NCBI RefSeq assembly: GCF_011516645.4
Contig: NZ_CP088285.1
Span: 9,194,501 to 9,258,500, forward strand
Length of the DNA: 64,000 nucleotides
Reading direction: 5' to 3'
From: Bradyrhizobium septentrionale
Lineage (GTDB): Bacteria > Pseudomonadota > Alphaproteobacteria > Rhizobiales > Xanthobacteraceae
Positions 53,845 to 62,686 of the stretch are shown piece by piece. The first letter of the stretch is position 1. The number at the start of each line of letters is the position of its first letter. The translations under genes were made by a program, and so were the position numbers. The notes below the pieces were generated by a model, which did not search any database, was not told the DNA's origin, and worked only from the letters and a program-made list of their open reading frames with translations.

Positions 53845-54668
53845 TCGACCGCGGTCATGATCTTTCTATCGTGCGCCAGGCGAAGGTCCTGAAGCTGGCT
53901 CGCAGCACGGTCTACTATGAACCTCGGCCAGTTTCGGCCGAGGACCTTGCCTTGATGCGTCGGCTCGATGAGCTGCATCTCGATTATCCCTTCGCGGGAG
54001 CGCGTATGCAGCGATCGTTGCTGCGGCGGGAGGGCGTATACGCCGGTCGCCGCCACATCGCGACGCTGATGAAGCGCATGGGGATCGAGGCGGTCTATCG
54101 TCGCCCGAACACGAGTAAGCCGGCACCGGGTCACAAGATCTACCCGTACCTGTTGCGCGGATTGAAGATCGAGCGGCCCGACCAGGCGTGGGCAATGGAC
54201 ATCACCTACATTCCGATGCGGCGTGGCTTCGTCTATCTCGCGGCGGTCGTCGATGTGTTCAGCCGACGGGTCCTGGCCCATCGCGTCTCGATCACAATGG
54301 AGGCGGCCTTCTGCGTCGAAGCGGTCCAGGAGGCGTTGGCGAAGCACGGCAGGCCCGAGATTTTCAACACGGACCAGGGCAGCCAGTTCACCAGCCTCGA
54401 GTTCACCGATGTGCTGCTGGACGCGAAGATCGCCATCAGCATGGACGGCAAGGGCGCCTGGCGCGACAACGTGTTTGTCGAGCGGCTCTGGCGCACGGTC
54501 AAATACGAAGAAGTTTATCTCCGCGCCTACGACAGCGTGTCCGAGGCGCGAGCGTCAATTGCCAAGTATCTGGCCTTCTACAATCAGGGACGCCCTCACT
54601 CGAGCCTTGACGGGCGCACGCCCGACGAGGCTTACTTCGGCACGCAAGCTATGGTGATCGCCGCATGA
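53841..54668 (+). CDS. IS3-family OrfB (DDE transposase)
   Basis: A protein of 275 aa with the HTH_21 region (HLDYPFAGARMQRSLLRREGVYAGRRHIATLMKRMGI) and the integrase core. The DDE residues are visible as WAMDITYIPMRRGFVYLAAVVDVFSRRVLAH (first D), FNTDQGSQFTS (second D) and the Glu in NVFVERLWRTVKYEEVYL. Intact, with the usual end AYFGTQAMVIAA. The element's right end lies about 105 bp downstream. Confidence 0.95.
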   Translation: MIDRGHDLSIVRQAKVLKLARSTVYYEPRPVSAEDLALMRRLDELHLDYPFAGARMQRSLLRREGVYAGRRHIATLMKRMGIEAVYRRPNTSKPAPGHKIYPYLLRGLKIERPDQAWAMDITYIPMRRGFVYLAAVVDVFSRRVLAHRVSITMEAAFCVEAVQEALAKHGRPEIFNTDQGSQFTSLEFTDVLLDAKIAISMDGKGAWRDNVFVERLWRTVKYEEVYLRAYDSVSEARASIAKYLAFYNQGRPHSSLDGRTPDEAYFGTQAMVIAA

Positions 54669-54928
54669 CCGTCGCCGACGATTTTGTCGTCGCTCTGGTC
54701 GGGCTACGCCCTCCCGACGCAACGACAAAATCGTAAGGCCCCGCGTTCAGCATAACCCGGCAGGAATCCACTTAAATCCCGCGGGGCGCTGTCCAAACAA
54801 CCGGCGCCAGCTCTCACAACGAAGAGCGAATGGGCGCGATGCACATTACCGTTTGACGGGCATTTGTTATTGATACAACTTTCAGTTTAAGATTCGAAGA
54901 CCGCCTTTCAATTGCGGAACCGGTCCAG

Positions 54929-55135
54929 ATGATCCACAGGGGCGTCGAATTCAGTGTCACGCAGCTGGTGGCCGGCGTCTGGAGATGGCGCTTCCAGATC
55001 GGCGATCGGATCTTCACGGGCAAGACCGAGGCGAAACTCGACCTGCTGGCAATCCGCCGGGTGCAGCTGCGGATCGACCGCGAGCTGAACAAGGTCGGGC
55101 GGGGACGGACCCGCGGACGCAGCGATTCCGATTGA
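54929..55135 (+). CDS. Small hypothetical protein, 68 aa
   Basis: Reads MIHRGVEFSVTQLVAGVWRWRFQIGDRIFTGKTEAKL, then DLLAIRRVQLRIDRELNKVGR. A beta-hairpin start (VWRWRFQIGDRIFTG) and a C-terminal helix; no membrane segment. I recall similar short proteins in Bradyrhizobium. The function is unknown. Just outside the IS3 element (155 bp). Followed by an R1 repeat. Confidence 0.68.
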   Translation: MIHRGVEFSVTQLVAGVWRWRFQIGDRIFTGKTEAKLDLLAIRRVQLRIDRELNKVGRGRTRGRSDSD

Positions 55136-55170
55136 GGCGCAGTCTATCCGGCAAGCGCCGGATGATTGTC

Positions 55171-55210
55171 TTGACGCGTTTTCTTCACGCGAACCGGCGT
55201 CGAAAACGCT
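55171..55210. repeat. R1 palindromic repeat, copy 4 (shortened)
   Basis: GACGCGTTTTCTTCACGCGA, then ACCGGCG directly joined to TCGAAAACGCT; the central CCACTTCGC part is missing. It abuts the stop codon of the next minus-strand gene (55211). Confidence 0.88.
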
Positions 55211-55441
55211 CTAATCCGCGCTGGCCAGCCGCCGCATCGTGAACTCGATGTCGCCGCCAGGCAGCTCACGCCAGCTCTCGACGGCGCTCATATAGGCCGC
55301 CTTCGGATAGCGCTTGAGAAAGTCACGCGCCCGCAGGCGGGCCTGATCCCGCGGCAGGCTGAAGGTCTCGCGCAGATAGCCGTCATCCGGCTTGCGCCGC
55401 TCGGCCATCCGGCTGGCAAGATCGCGCGGACGAAACACCAT
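55211..55441 (-). CDS. Small hypothetical protein, 76 aa
   Basis: Reads VFRPRDLASRMAERRKPDDGYLRETFSLPRDQARLRARDFLKRYPKAAYMSAVESWRELPGGDIEFTMRRL. It has a helical middle and a strand-like end, charged and soluble. No known domain was recognised. The start ATG is at 55441. Its TAG stop is the first triplet of the R1 repeat core. Confidence 0.68.
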   Translation of the reverse strand: MVFRPRDLASRMAERRKPDDGYLRETFSLPRDQARLRARDFLKRYPKAAYMSAVESWRELPGGDIEFTMRRLASAD

Positions 55442-55540
55442 TGCCGCAACTCCGGACCAACTGACGACGCCCCAATATAGGCACCGCGTCAGGAGATTCC
55501 GAGTCTGCGGGAGATGGACTAGGCCCGGCCCGAACCGGCG

Positions 55541-55843
55541 CTACTGGCTGCGCTGCGCCGAGCTTGCGGGCTGCGCGGAGCTTCCGGTCTTGGTCTTCGG
55601 CTTGGCGGGATGGGCCGCCGCCTTCGGCGCGTCGCTGCGCACGACCCCCCAGGGATCGGACGATCCCTTGGCGTCGGGAATCTTGCTGAGCGAATCCTTG
55701 TAGGCCTTGTCGTTGACCGCGTCCCGATCCTTCTCCTCCTGGGTCTTGCTTTTGACCTCGGGCATCAGGTTGACGTTCGGCATTTGCGCATAGGCCGGCG
55801 CCGACAGCAGCACCGCAACCGCAACCGCGCACAAAACTCTCAT
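55541..55843 (-). CDS. Secreted Lys/Ala/Pro-rich small protein
   Basis: A protein of 100 aa. The signal peptide is VLCAVAVAVLLSAPAYA. The mature part contains VKSKTQEEKDRDAVNDKAYKDSLSKIPDAKGSSDPWGVVR, and a low-complexity tail AAAHPAKPKTKTGSSAQPASSAQRS. Likely periplasmic. The KDRDAVNDKAYKDSL-type motif recurs in small exported rhizobial proteins of unknown role. Confidence 0.75.
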   Translation of the reverse strand: MRVLCAVAVAVLLSAPAYAQMPNVNLMPEVKSKTQEEKDRDAVNDKAYKDSLSKIPDAKGSSDPWGVVRSDAPKAAAHPAKPKTKTGSSAQPASSAQRSQ

Positions 55844-55917
55844 AGCAACGCTCCTTGCATTTTCGGCAGCGGTATATCACCGCAAGAAAGCCGCCGCCAA
55901 GCGCGCCTACTCCTGCC

Positions 55918-56049
55918 CTAGAGATGGTCTGACTTGCAGGATTTCGGCGACTGCATCCAGTCGTCCCAGATCGGACCGCAGCGCGTGCAACCGCTCAGCG
56001 CAAGCCCGATCGCAATCACGCCGCCCAGCATCGCCAACCTGCGGAACAT
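55918..56049 (-). CDS. Very small lipoprotein, 43 aa
   Basis: ATG at 56049 (upstream GGTGGGGGC). It reads MFRRLAMLGGVIAIGLALSGC, a complete lipoprotein signal with the lipobox LSGC (Cys at about residue 21), and then TRCGPIWDDWMQSPKSCKSDHL with two further Cys. The mature part is only about 23 residues. The signal, lipobox and Cys pair make a real gene likely although it is below usual length limits. Function is unknown. Confidence 0.75.
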   Translation of the reverse strand: MFRRLAMLGGVIAIGLALSGCTRCGPIWDDWMQSPKSCKSDHL

Positions 56050-56245
56050 GTATGCCCCCACCACTGACGAGGGGCAATTGGGCTATAGAACTGGGGCATT
56101 TTCAAGCCGGGCACGGCGCTTGCAGCGCCGCGCACGCGCGTCGGAGAGCAGCGCCCGCGTGCCGGAGCGCCTCGTACGCGCGTCGGTTTGACCGGGCGGC
56201 CGCGCAAATTACACTGCGCAACAAAGCAGAAAAGGAATCGATCAA

Positions 56246-57736
56246 ATGACTTTGGCGATGAGCTGGGACGAATGGACGCGGCACGACGGAACGGCGCTCG
56301 CCGAGCGCGTCCGGAACGGCGAGCTGACGCCGCGGGAGCTAGCGTCCCAGGCCGCCGCCGCCATCGCCAAGGTCGATCCCGCGCTGTCGGGCGTGGTCGA
56401 GCTGTTCGACGACGTGATCGCCGATCCCGCACGCGACGGCGCCGATCTCAACGGACCGTTCGCCGGCCTGCCCTTCCTGATGAAGGATCTCGGCCCGACC
56501 TTGAAGGGACGGCTGCAGGAGATGGGCTCGCTGATGATGCGCGGCAATCGCGCGGCGGCGGATACCTTCCTGACGACGAAGCTGCGCAAGGCCGGCCTCA
56601 ATCTGATCGGCCGCACCACCACGCCGGAGTTCGGGGTCTGCAGCTCGGCCGAAAACCCCGCCGTGTATGTCACGCGCAATCCCTGGAACACCGACTACAC
56701 CACCTGCGGCTCGTCCGCCGGCAGCGCGGCGATGGTTGCCGCCGGCGCCGTGCCGATCGCGCATGCGACCGACGGCGGCGGCTCGATCCGGATTCCCGCC
56801 GGCGTCAACGGCAATATCGGATTGAAAGTGTCGCGCGGCGTGTTCTCGCTCGCGCCGCATCTGTCCGATCTCACAGGGCTGGTCTCGATCCAGGGCTGCC
56901 AGTCGCGCACGGTGCGCGACACCGCTGTCTTCGTCGATGCCTGCCGCGGCCCGGCGCCCGGCGAATTCATGCCGTTCTGGACGTCGCCGGAGCCGTACAC
57001 GGCAATGATTGCGCGCGATCCCGGCCGGCTCAGGATCGCGCTGTCGCACAGCTGGGGCGACTATCGCGCGACGCCGCATATCACAGCCGAGCTCGCGCGG
57101 GTCGGACGCTTCCTCGAGGGCCTCGGCCATCAGGTCGATTACGCACTGCCATCGATCGACTATCAAGAAGCCTTCGCAGCTCAGACCACCTGCTACATCA
57201 GCAATTTCGCCGTTGTGATCAGCAACATGCTCGCCGCACGCGGACTTGAGCGGCCGCCGGCGGAGTTAATCGAGCCGATCAATATCCGGATCTGGGAGCA
57301 TGGCAGGCACTTTAGCTTCGCCGATCGCGCCCGCATGCAGGCAACCTTCAACACGACGGCGCGCGGCTTCGGCGCCTTCTTCGAGGATTGGGACATCATC
57401 CTGACGCCGATCACGGCGCTGCCGACGCCAAAGGTCGGCACCACGGAATATCTCACCATCAGCGACAATCCGTCGGTGCTGGACTGGTTCGGCAATCTCT
57501 GGCGCAACTTCGCCTTCACGCCGCTTGCCAATCTGTGCGGCATCCCGGCGATCTCGCTGCCGCTTGCAACCAACGAGCACGGCCTGCCGCTCGGCATCCA
57601 GGCGATCGGAAAGCAGGCCGATGACGGGCTTCTGCTGCAGCTCGCCGCCCAGATCGAACGGGCCATCGACGGCAAGTGGAATGACGGCAAGCGGCCTGGC
57701 GTGCATGTCACAGGCAACTGGGGTGCGGCCCCATAA
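56246..57736 (+). CDS. Amidase-signature family hydrolase
   Basis: A protein of 496 aa. The Ser-cisSer-Lys triad regions are GLPFLMKDLGPTL (Lys near residue 80), YTTCGSSAGSAAMVAAG (cis-Ser near 155) and ATDGGGSIRIPAGVNGNIG (nucleophile Ser near 180). The rest continues with GLVSIQGCQSRTVRDTAVFVD. The subfamily could hydrolyse an amide of unknown type (including AtzE-like or aryl/alkyl amidases). Single gene, no operon partner seen. The start at 56246 follows AAAGGAATCGATCAA. Confidence 0.92.
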   Translation: MTLAMSWDEWTRHDGTALAERVRNGELTPRELASQAAAAIAKVDPALSGVVELFDDVIADPARDGADLNGPFAGLPFLMKDLGPTLKGRLQEMGSLMMRGNRAAADTFLTTKLRKAGLNLIGRTTTPEFGVCSSAENPAVYVTRNPWNTDYTTCGSSAGSAAMVAAGAVPIAHATDGGGSIRIPAGVNGNIGLKVSRGVFSLAPHLSDLTGLVSIQGCQSRTVRDTAVFVDACRGPAPGEFMPFWTSPEPYTAMIARDPGRLRIALSHSWGDYRATPHITAELARVGRFLEGLGHQVDYALPSIDYQEAFAAQTTCYISNFAVVISNMLAARGLERPPAELIEPINIRIWEHGRHFSFADRARMQATFNTTARGFGAFFEDWDIILTPITALPTPKVGTTEYLTISDNPSVLDWFGNLWRNFAFTPLANLCGIPAISLPLATNEHGLPLGIQAIGKQADDGLLLQLAAQIERAIDGKWNDGKRPGVHVTGNWGAAP

Positions 57737-57825
57737 CTTTTGGGGCGCAGCGGACATCAGCCAAGGGACCATCCCGGCTCAAATCCGTCGAAAACGACCT
57801 GGGCGGGCACCGAACAGAGCGCCGG

Positions 57826-58839
57826 CTATTTTTCACCGATGATCATGGAGTTGCCACCTGGAAGGTCGCGAACCATCGTCTTTGCGAACCCGGCCGAACG
57901 CATCCAGCCGGTGCAATCCGTCGCCGTATATCCAAACCCTCCCGCCGTCCAAAGGAGCATGTTGAGAGAGGAGAGCAGGCCGGTTGTGCTTGTGCGCCGG
58001 TCGTCGTCGATCAGCATATCATAGACGATGACAGCTCCACCTTTCCGGATCGCTTGATACGCCTTGTCCAGCAACATCTTCTTGGCTTCAAGGTCCCAAT
58101 TGTGGAGGACGCGACCCAACACAATGACATCGGCCTGAGGGAGCGGATCCTTGAAGAAATCGCCTCCCACGAAACTCGCCCTGTCAGCGACGTTGCGTTC
58201 GACCGCGTACTCCTCGAATGCCGAGCGCAGAATCGGAAGATCGAATCCGATCGCGCGGACGTGAGGATGCGCCACAGCAACCTGGACCGGTAGGCATCCT
58301 TGAGCGGTGCCGACATCGCAAAGTGTCTGATAGTTCTCCCAGGGGAACTGGTGAGCGATACCTTGAGCGGCGAGCAAGCTGCCGGACGTCATTGCAGTGA
58401 CGAAGGTCCGGAATCTCGCTGCGTCATTGTACAATGACCCGAAGTGATCCTGGCCATGCGTTTCGGCCGCCGGGTTGCCGGTCTGTAGCGACTGCGTCAG
58501 CGATCCCCATAAGGCGTATTCGCGGCGGTTGTACTGATCGAAGCTGGCGCCGAGATAAGTCGGCTTCGCTCGGTCGAGATAAAAATCGCTCTCCTCGGTA
58601 TTGCGATATCGCCCTTTGTCGTCTCGCGTCAGCAGACCAGTCGCGACGAGTGCATCGAAGAAGTCGCGAGCCGCGCGACCGTGAACCTGAATGCGGCTGG
58701 CAAGATCCCCCGCATCGAGCGGGCTGGTTGCGAGTTCCGAAAAAACTCCGAGTTCGACCGCGCTCAGTAAAACTTTCGCCTGTCGATAGGCGCTACCGAT
58801 CTCGAAAAGCCGATCGGTACGCGGATGCTCGCGGGTCAT
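57826..58839 (-). CDS. SAM-dependent O-methyltransferase (acetylserotonin-type)
   Basis: A protein of 337 aa. The N-terminal dimerisation domain (AYRQAKVLLSAVELGVFSELATSPLDAGDLASRI, ATGLLTRDDKGRYRN) is followed by the Rossmann-like SAM domain with LCDVGTAQGCLPV (residues 173-185; the usual DxGxGxG is partly changed) and RVLHNWDLEAKKMLL, the catalytic His region, near 244. The start at 58839 follows AGGAGAAATATCCCC. It is co-directional with the TctC-type gene upstream (37 bp). The substrate is unknown; it may be a small hydroxylated aromatic or secondary metabolite. Confidence 0.9.
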   Translation of the reverse strand: MTREHPRTDRLFEIGSAYRQAKVLLSAVELGVFSELATSPLDAGDLASRIQVHGRAARDFFDALVATGLLTRDDKGRYRNTEESDFYLDRAKPTYLGASFDQYNRREYALWGSLTQSLQTGNPAAETHGQDHFGSLYNDAARFRTFVTAMTSGSLLAAQGIAHQFPWENYQTLCDVGTAQGCLPVQVAVAHPHVRAIGFDLPILRSAFEEYAVERNVADRASFVGGDFFKDPLPQADVIVLGRVLHNWDLEAKKMLLDKAYQAIRKGGAVIVYDMLIDDDRRTSTTGLLSSLNMLLWTAGGFGYTATDCTGWMRSAGFAKTMVRDLPGGNSMIIGEK

Positions 58840-58876
58840 GGGGATATTTCTCCTGTCTCGGTGCATTGCGCGTCCG

Positions 58877-59836
58877 TTATCGCGGCACCGCCTGGGTGTA
58901 ACGGGCGAGCGCCGCGCGCTCGTCCGTGACGATCTTTTGCAGTTCTGCAGCAGTGGTGACGTGTAACCGCATGCCGATCGCATTGAAGCGTGCCGCCAAG
59001 TCCCCGTCCGCGTCGATCGCGTGCAGGTCGGTGCCGATGCGTTTACGTAGCTCCGCCGACATCCCGCGGGGCACGAAAAAGCCAAGGAACGCTTCGTACT
59101 CGAGCTCCGGGAAACCCGACTCGCGCGCCGTGGGAACGTCCGGCAGGAAGGGTGATCGTTGACTATTCGTGATCGCGATAATCTTGATCTTGCCGGTTTG
59201 CGCCATCGGCAACTGGGTCGCGAGGGCAGCAGCATAGAATTGGAGTCGATCTTGCGAGAGGTCCTGCATCGCCATGCTCACCTCTCGGTATGGGACGCGC
59301 GGCAGATCGATGCCGGCGCGCTTCAAAAATCCCGGCACAAGATAGTCCAGACTGCCGGGAGTTCCGCTCCAATTGAACTGCCCCTTCTTCAGTCGCGCCT
59401 GCGCAACAAATTCGGACAGCGAGCTTGTCGCCAGGGAAGCAGGCACCCCTATCGCTACGTAGACTTCGGCGGCGGCCGCAACCGGCAGCAGATCGTCGGG
59501 ATTGTACGCAAGGCTGCCCGCGTGCGCGAGCAGGTTGCTCGTGAGCGGGCCCCCGTTCGTGTAGAGGAGAGTATGTCCATCGTTCGAGTTGAGCACCGCG
59601 GTCGCGGCGATGATGCCGTCGGCACCTGGACGATTTTCGACGATGACGGGCTTCCCCCACCGCTTCGCGAGCTTTTCGGCGAGCGGACGCGCGGTGACGT
59701 CGCCACCGCTGCCAGGCGGAAATGGCGTGATGATCTTCACGACCTGGGTCGGCCACGACTGGGCGTTGCCCGGAAGCGCGGTAAACGACAGAGCGATTGT
59801 GGTCAGCAGTCCCAGAGCCAAATGCGTGGTGCGCAT
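58877..59836 (-). CDS. TctC/Bug-type periplasmic solute-binding protein
   Basis: A protein of 319 aa with a signal peptide (HLALGLLTTIALSFTALPGNA) and the family segments WPTQVVKIITPFPPGSGGDV, VIVENRPGADGIIAATAV and FNWSGTPGSLDYLVPGFL. Start ATG at 59836 after GGAGGCTCCGTC. Forms a probable two-gene operon with the methyltransferase. The divergent regulator gene starts 113 bp away but is frameshifted. No TctA/TctB nearby; ligand unknown. Confidence 0.9.
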   Translation of the reverse strand: MRTTHLALGLLTTIALSFTALPGNAQSWPTQVVKIITPFPPGSGGDVTARPLAEKLAKRWGKPVIVENRPGADGIIAATAVLNSNDGHTLLYTNGGPLTSNLLAHAGSLAYNPDDLLPVAAAAEVYVAIGVPASLATSSLSEFVAQARLKKGQFNWSGTPGSLDYLVPGFLKRAGIDLPRVPYREVSMAMQDLSQDRLQFYAAALATQLPMAQTGKIKIIAITNSQRSPFLPDVPTARESGFPELEYEAFLGFFVPRGMSAELRKRIGTDLHAIDADGDLAARFNAIGMRLHVTTAAELQKIVTDERAALARYTQAVPR

Positions 59837-59949
59837 GACGGAGCCTCCTCGTCCCGACCGCCGGCACGGCAGTTTGTCGGGCTCGATGGACACTACGAAG
59901 CGATACCCTTAAGGTCCTTGTTTCAGGGTCTGAAGAGTTCTGAACAGGC

Positions 59950-61495
59950 ATGGCGTTCAATCCGAAACCGGATCGAGACACTGTTCGATTTGGAACGTTT
60001 GCGCTGGGTCTTGTCGACCGGCGGTTGACCTGTTCGGGACAGCCCGTCAAACTCTCAAGCCGGGCGCTCGATATCCTCTGCGAATTGGCTTCGGTCCCAG
60101 GCGAGGTCGTGAGCAAGGATCGCCTGATGGAAAAAATCTGGCCGGGCCGCGTGGTGGAGGAGAACGCGATCCAGGTGCATGTGTCCACTTTGCGCAAGGC
60201 ACTCGAAATCGGAAGTGACGGTCACAGCTACGTCGTCACCGTTCCGGGACGAGGCTATCGCCTGGTAGGGCTCGAGAATGGTCCCGACATGCCGGCGTAT
60301 TCGGGCTCCGGAGACGCCCCGGCGCGCGGGACCACGGTCGCCGCTGCGGTTCGCCAATCTCAGTGGGGATTCCAGCCAAGATTACTTCGCCGACGGTATC
60401 GTAGAGGACATCATCACGGGACTGTCCCGTATCACCGGTCTATCGGTGGTCGGCAGCACGTCGAGCTTGCTGTTCGAAGCCGGCTCCGGCGACCTGGCGA
60501 GTATCGGGCGGAAGCTGGGGTGCCGCTATCTCGTGCAGGGGAGCGTACGTAAGGCCGACAATCGCTTAAGGATCACGGCGAGGTTGGTCGAGTCCGACAC
60601 GGGAGTCGCATTGTGGGCCGAACGGTACGATCGCCGGTTTGATGATATTTTCGAGGTTCAGGATGCCATTGCGATGAGCCTGATCGGAGCGCTCGAACCG
60701 AATCTACGCAAGGTCGAGATCAGCCGCGTTCGACGAGAGCGCCCCAACAGTCTCGACGCCTATGACCTCGTGTTGCGGGCACTCTCCTCGATGCGCACAA
60801 CCATGCCGACGGGCGCTGGTGAAGCCATTCCGCTCTTGGAGAAGGCATTGGTGCTGGAGCCCTATTATTCGGCGGCCCAGGCACAGTTGGCGCGATGTTT
60901 TCAGATACGATTCAGCCGCGGTGGATTGAACGAGGCAGATCGCGCCACCGCCGTCCATTATGCTCGCGCTGCGACGAGAAGTGACGACGCGACCGCGCTC
61001 GGTGCTGCCGGTCTGGTGATCTGGTTCGCCGACCCTGACTTCAGTGACGCGTTCGAGGTGTTTCACCGGGCACTGTCGATCAGTCCTTCGAATGTCGTTG
61101 CCTTGGGGAACAGTGCGTTTGCACATGCGTTCATGGGCGATGGCAAAATTGCGCTGCAACTGGCGCAACATGCCCTTACGGTTAGCCCGTTCGATACACT
61201 GATTGCTCACATGGCGATCGCGGTGACCGAACTCCATGCGAACCGTTTTGACGAGGCGCTCAGGGCAGCGGCTCGCGCCGTCGAAGCCAATCCCTCATTT
61301 AGCGTGCCGCAAGTCCTTCTCACGGTCGCCCTGGTCCGGCTCGGTCGCATCGAAGAGGCGAGATCGGCCGCCGAACGTGTTTTGAACCTAGACCCGACGT
61401 TCACGATGCCGGTGTGGTCGGTCACCGTACGAAAAAACCCTGCCGTTTTCGATCCAATGGCACAGGCGTGGAGCCAACTCGCTACTTGCAGTTAG
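59950..61495 (+). pseudogene. Winged-helix/TPR regulator (CadC-like) with frameshift
   Basis: The N-terminus (59950 to about 60340) reads an OmpR-type winged helix: LSSRALDILCELASVPGEVVSKDRLMEKIW, ENAIQVHVSTLRKAL and SYVVTVPGRGYRLVG. The sense then switches frame within GGTCGCCGCTGCGG (about 60345) to FANLSGDSSQDYFADGIVEDIITGLSRITGLSVV, the TolB-like/adenylate-cyclase-associated domain, and TPR-like repeats such as IPLLEKALVLEPYYSAAQAQLARCF, to the stop at 61495. A change of one or two bases would restore a fusion of about 515 aa. It is either a mutation or a sequencing error. It sits divergently to the TctC/methyltransferase operon. Confidence 0.8.
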
Positions 61496-61650
61496 TGTCG
61501 GCGCACAGCCCACAAGCGAAGTCAGGCCATGTGCGCTTCCCGGCCGCAGTCGAGTGCATAGCAGACGTCAAGTGCAGCGTGATTAAAAATGGGTACAAGC
61601 ACTAGGCAATAAATAGCAAGCAAGAAACCAAGCGGAGGAAACGGGACGTC

Positions 61651-62112
61651 ATGCAGCAGGCCGGTGAATTCGGGATCGACGACGCGCGACGCGTGCTCGG
61701 CGACGTCTTTGCGCCATGGGTGCAGGACCTCAATCTGTCGATCGAGCAGTTCGACTTTGCGCCGCCCGCCGGTGGCGGTGCCGACTGGCAGCCCGGCGCC
61801 ATCCTGCGCATGCCGTTTTCCGAGCGGCTGTGCCGCCAGGGCGGCATCGTCTGCGGCCAAGCGCTGATGGCGTTCGCCGACACCGCGATGGTGCTCGCCA
61901 ATCTCGCGGCCAACAAGGGCTATCGTCCGATGACGACGGTCGACCAGACCACGCATTTCATGCGCGCGGCGACCGCGTCCGATGTGCTGGCTGACGCCCG
62001 TGTGGTCCGGCTCGGCCGGACCATGAGCTTCGGTCGCGTCACGCTGCTCTCCGCCACCGACAACAAGCCGGTGGCAATGGTGTCGAGCGCATTCGCGATG
62101 CTGCCGGGATAG
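61651..62112 (+). CDS. PaaI-family thioesterase
   Basis: Hotdog-fold protein of 153 aa, with LRMPFSERLCRQGGIVCGQALMAFADTAMVLANLAANKG in the middle (substrate helix and Asp), and TTVDQTTHFMRAATASDVLADARVVRLGRTMSFGRVTLLS in the C-terminal half. Probably an acyl-CoA thioesterase. The start is ATG at 61651 after AGCGGAGGAAACGGGACGTC. Single gene, flanked by the regulator remnant and HdeA-like gene. Confidence 0.87.
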   Translation: MQQAGEFGIDDARRVLGDVFAPWVQDLNLSIEQFDFAPPAGGGADWQPGAILRMPFSERLCRQGGIVCGQALMAFADTAMVLANLAANKGYRPMTTVDQTTHFMRAATASDVLADARVVRLGRTMSFGRVTLLSATDNKPVAMVSSAFAMLPG

Positions 62113-62193
62113 AGCACAATCCGGAAAAGTGCGAAGCGGTTCTCCCTCGCGACAAACGCAAGGCGTTCGCGCGGGATTATGCTCAAAGAAACG

Positions 62194-62487
62194 TCATTTG
62201 CCGAGAACGGCCTCGGCGGCATTGACGATGCTGATGGTCGGATTCTTTCCGCAATAGGTGCCGAACTTCTTTGCGTTCTCGACGAACACATCGGTGTCGA
62301 TGATCGCCTCGTCGGAATCGCCCTTGTACCAGCCGTCCATCCAGATCAGCACCATCTTGATGGTATCGTCGCCGCCTTCGACGAACTGCTTGCAGGTCAT
62401 GGTCGACAGATCGAGGACGGTGGCCTTGGCCGGCGCGGACGACAGCGCAAGCGCGGCGGCAAGCATGATCGAGGCAGTGAACTTCAT
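62194..62487 (-). CDS. HdeA/HdeB-family periplasmic protein
   Basis: A protein of 97 aa with a signal peptide (KFTASIMLAAALALSSAPAKA) and the domain VLDLSTMTCKQFVEGGDDTIKMVLIWMDGWYKGDSDEAIIDTDVFVENAKKFGTYCGKNPTISIVNAAEAVLG, which has the paired Cys of acid-stress chaperones. By family it binds unfolding periplasmic proteins at low pH. The start is 62487; longer upstream reading is not supported. Confidence 0.9.
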   Translation of the reverse strand: MKFTASIMLAAALALSSAPAKATVLDLSTMTCKQFVEGGDDTIKMVLIWMDGWYKGDSDEAIIDTDVFVENAKKFGTYCGKNPTISIVNAAEAVLGK

Positions 62488-62686
62488 CGCAATCTCCATG
62501 GGCAATGATCTGAAATGAACAGGTCGCCGGAAGCCCAGCGCATCCGCTCGCGACCTCGTAAGCGAAGCATTGCAGCGAACGCAAGCATGGCATCGCGCAG
62601 ATCGTTCTGCACGTCGTTTCGGTGCACGGAGTGAGAAGCCGTGTCGCCGATTTGTCATGTGACGCCTCACCGAACGCGCAGTCGAG

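Larger units (their letters stand above)
53482..54774 (+). mobile_element. IS3-family insertion sequence (about 1.29 kb)
   Basis: Imperfect terminal inverted repeats: TGAGTGGATTTTCTGCC at 53482 and the complement of GGCAGGAATCCACTTA ending at 54774. Inside are orfA and orfB in the normal overlapping arrangement, both open. No clear flanking duplication was seen (GCT before, AAT after), so the borders may be off by a few bases or the insertion may be old. Confidence 0.85.

Noticed and set aside
53482..54774. IS3 element and the island repeats considered as one composite transposon
   Set aside because: No second IS copy on the left side of the island and no shared terminal repeats, so there is no support for joint mobility.
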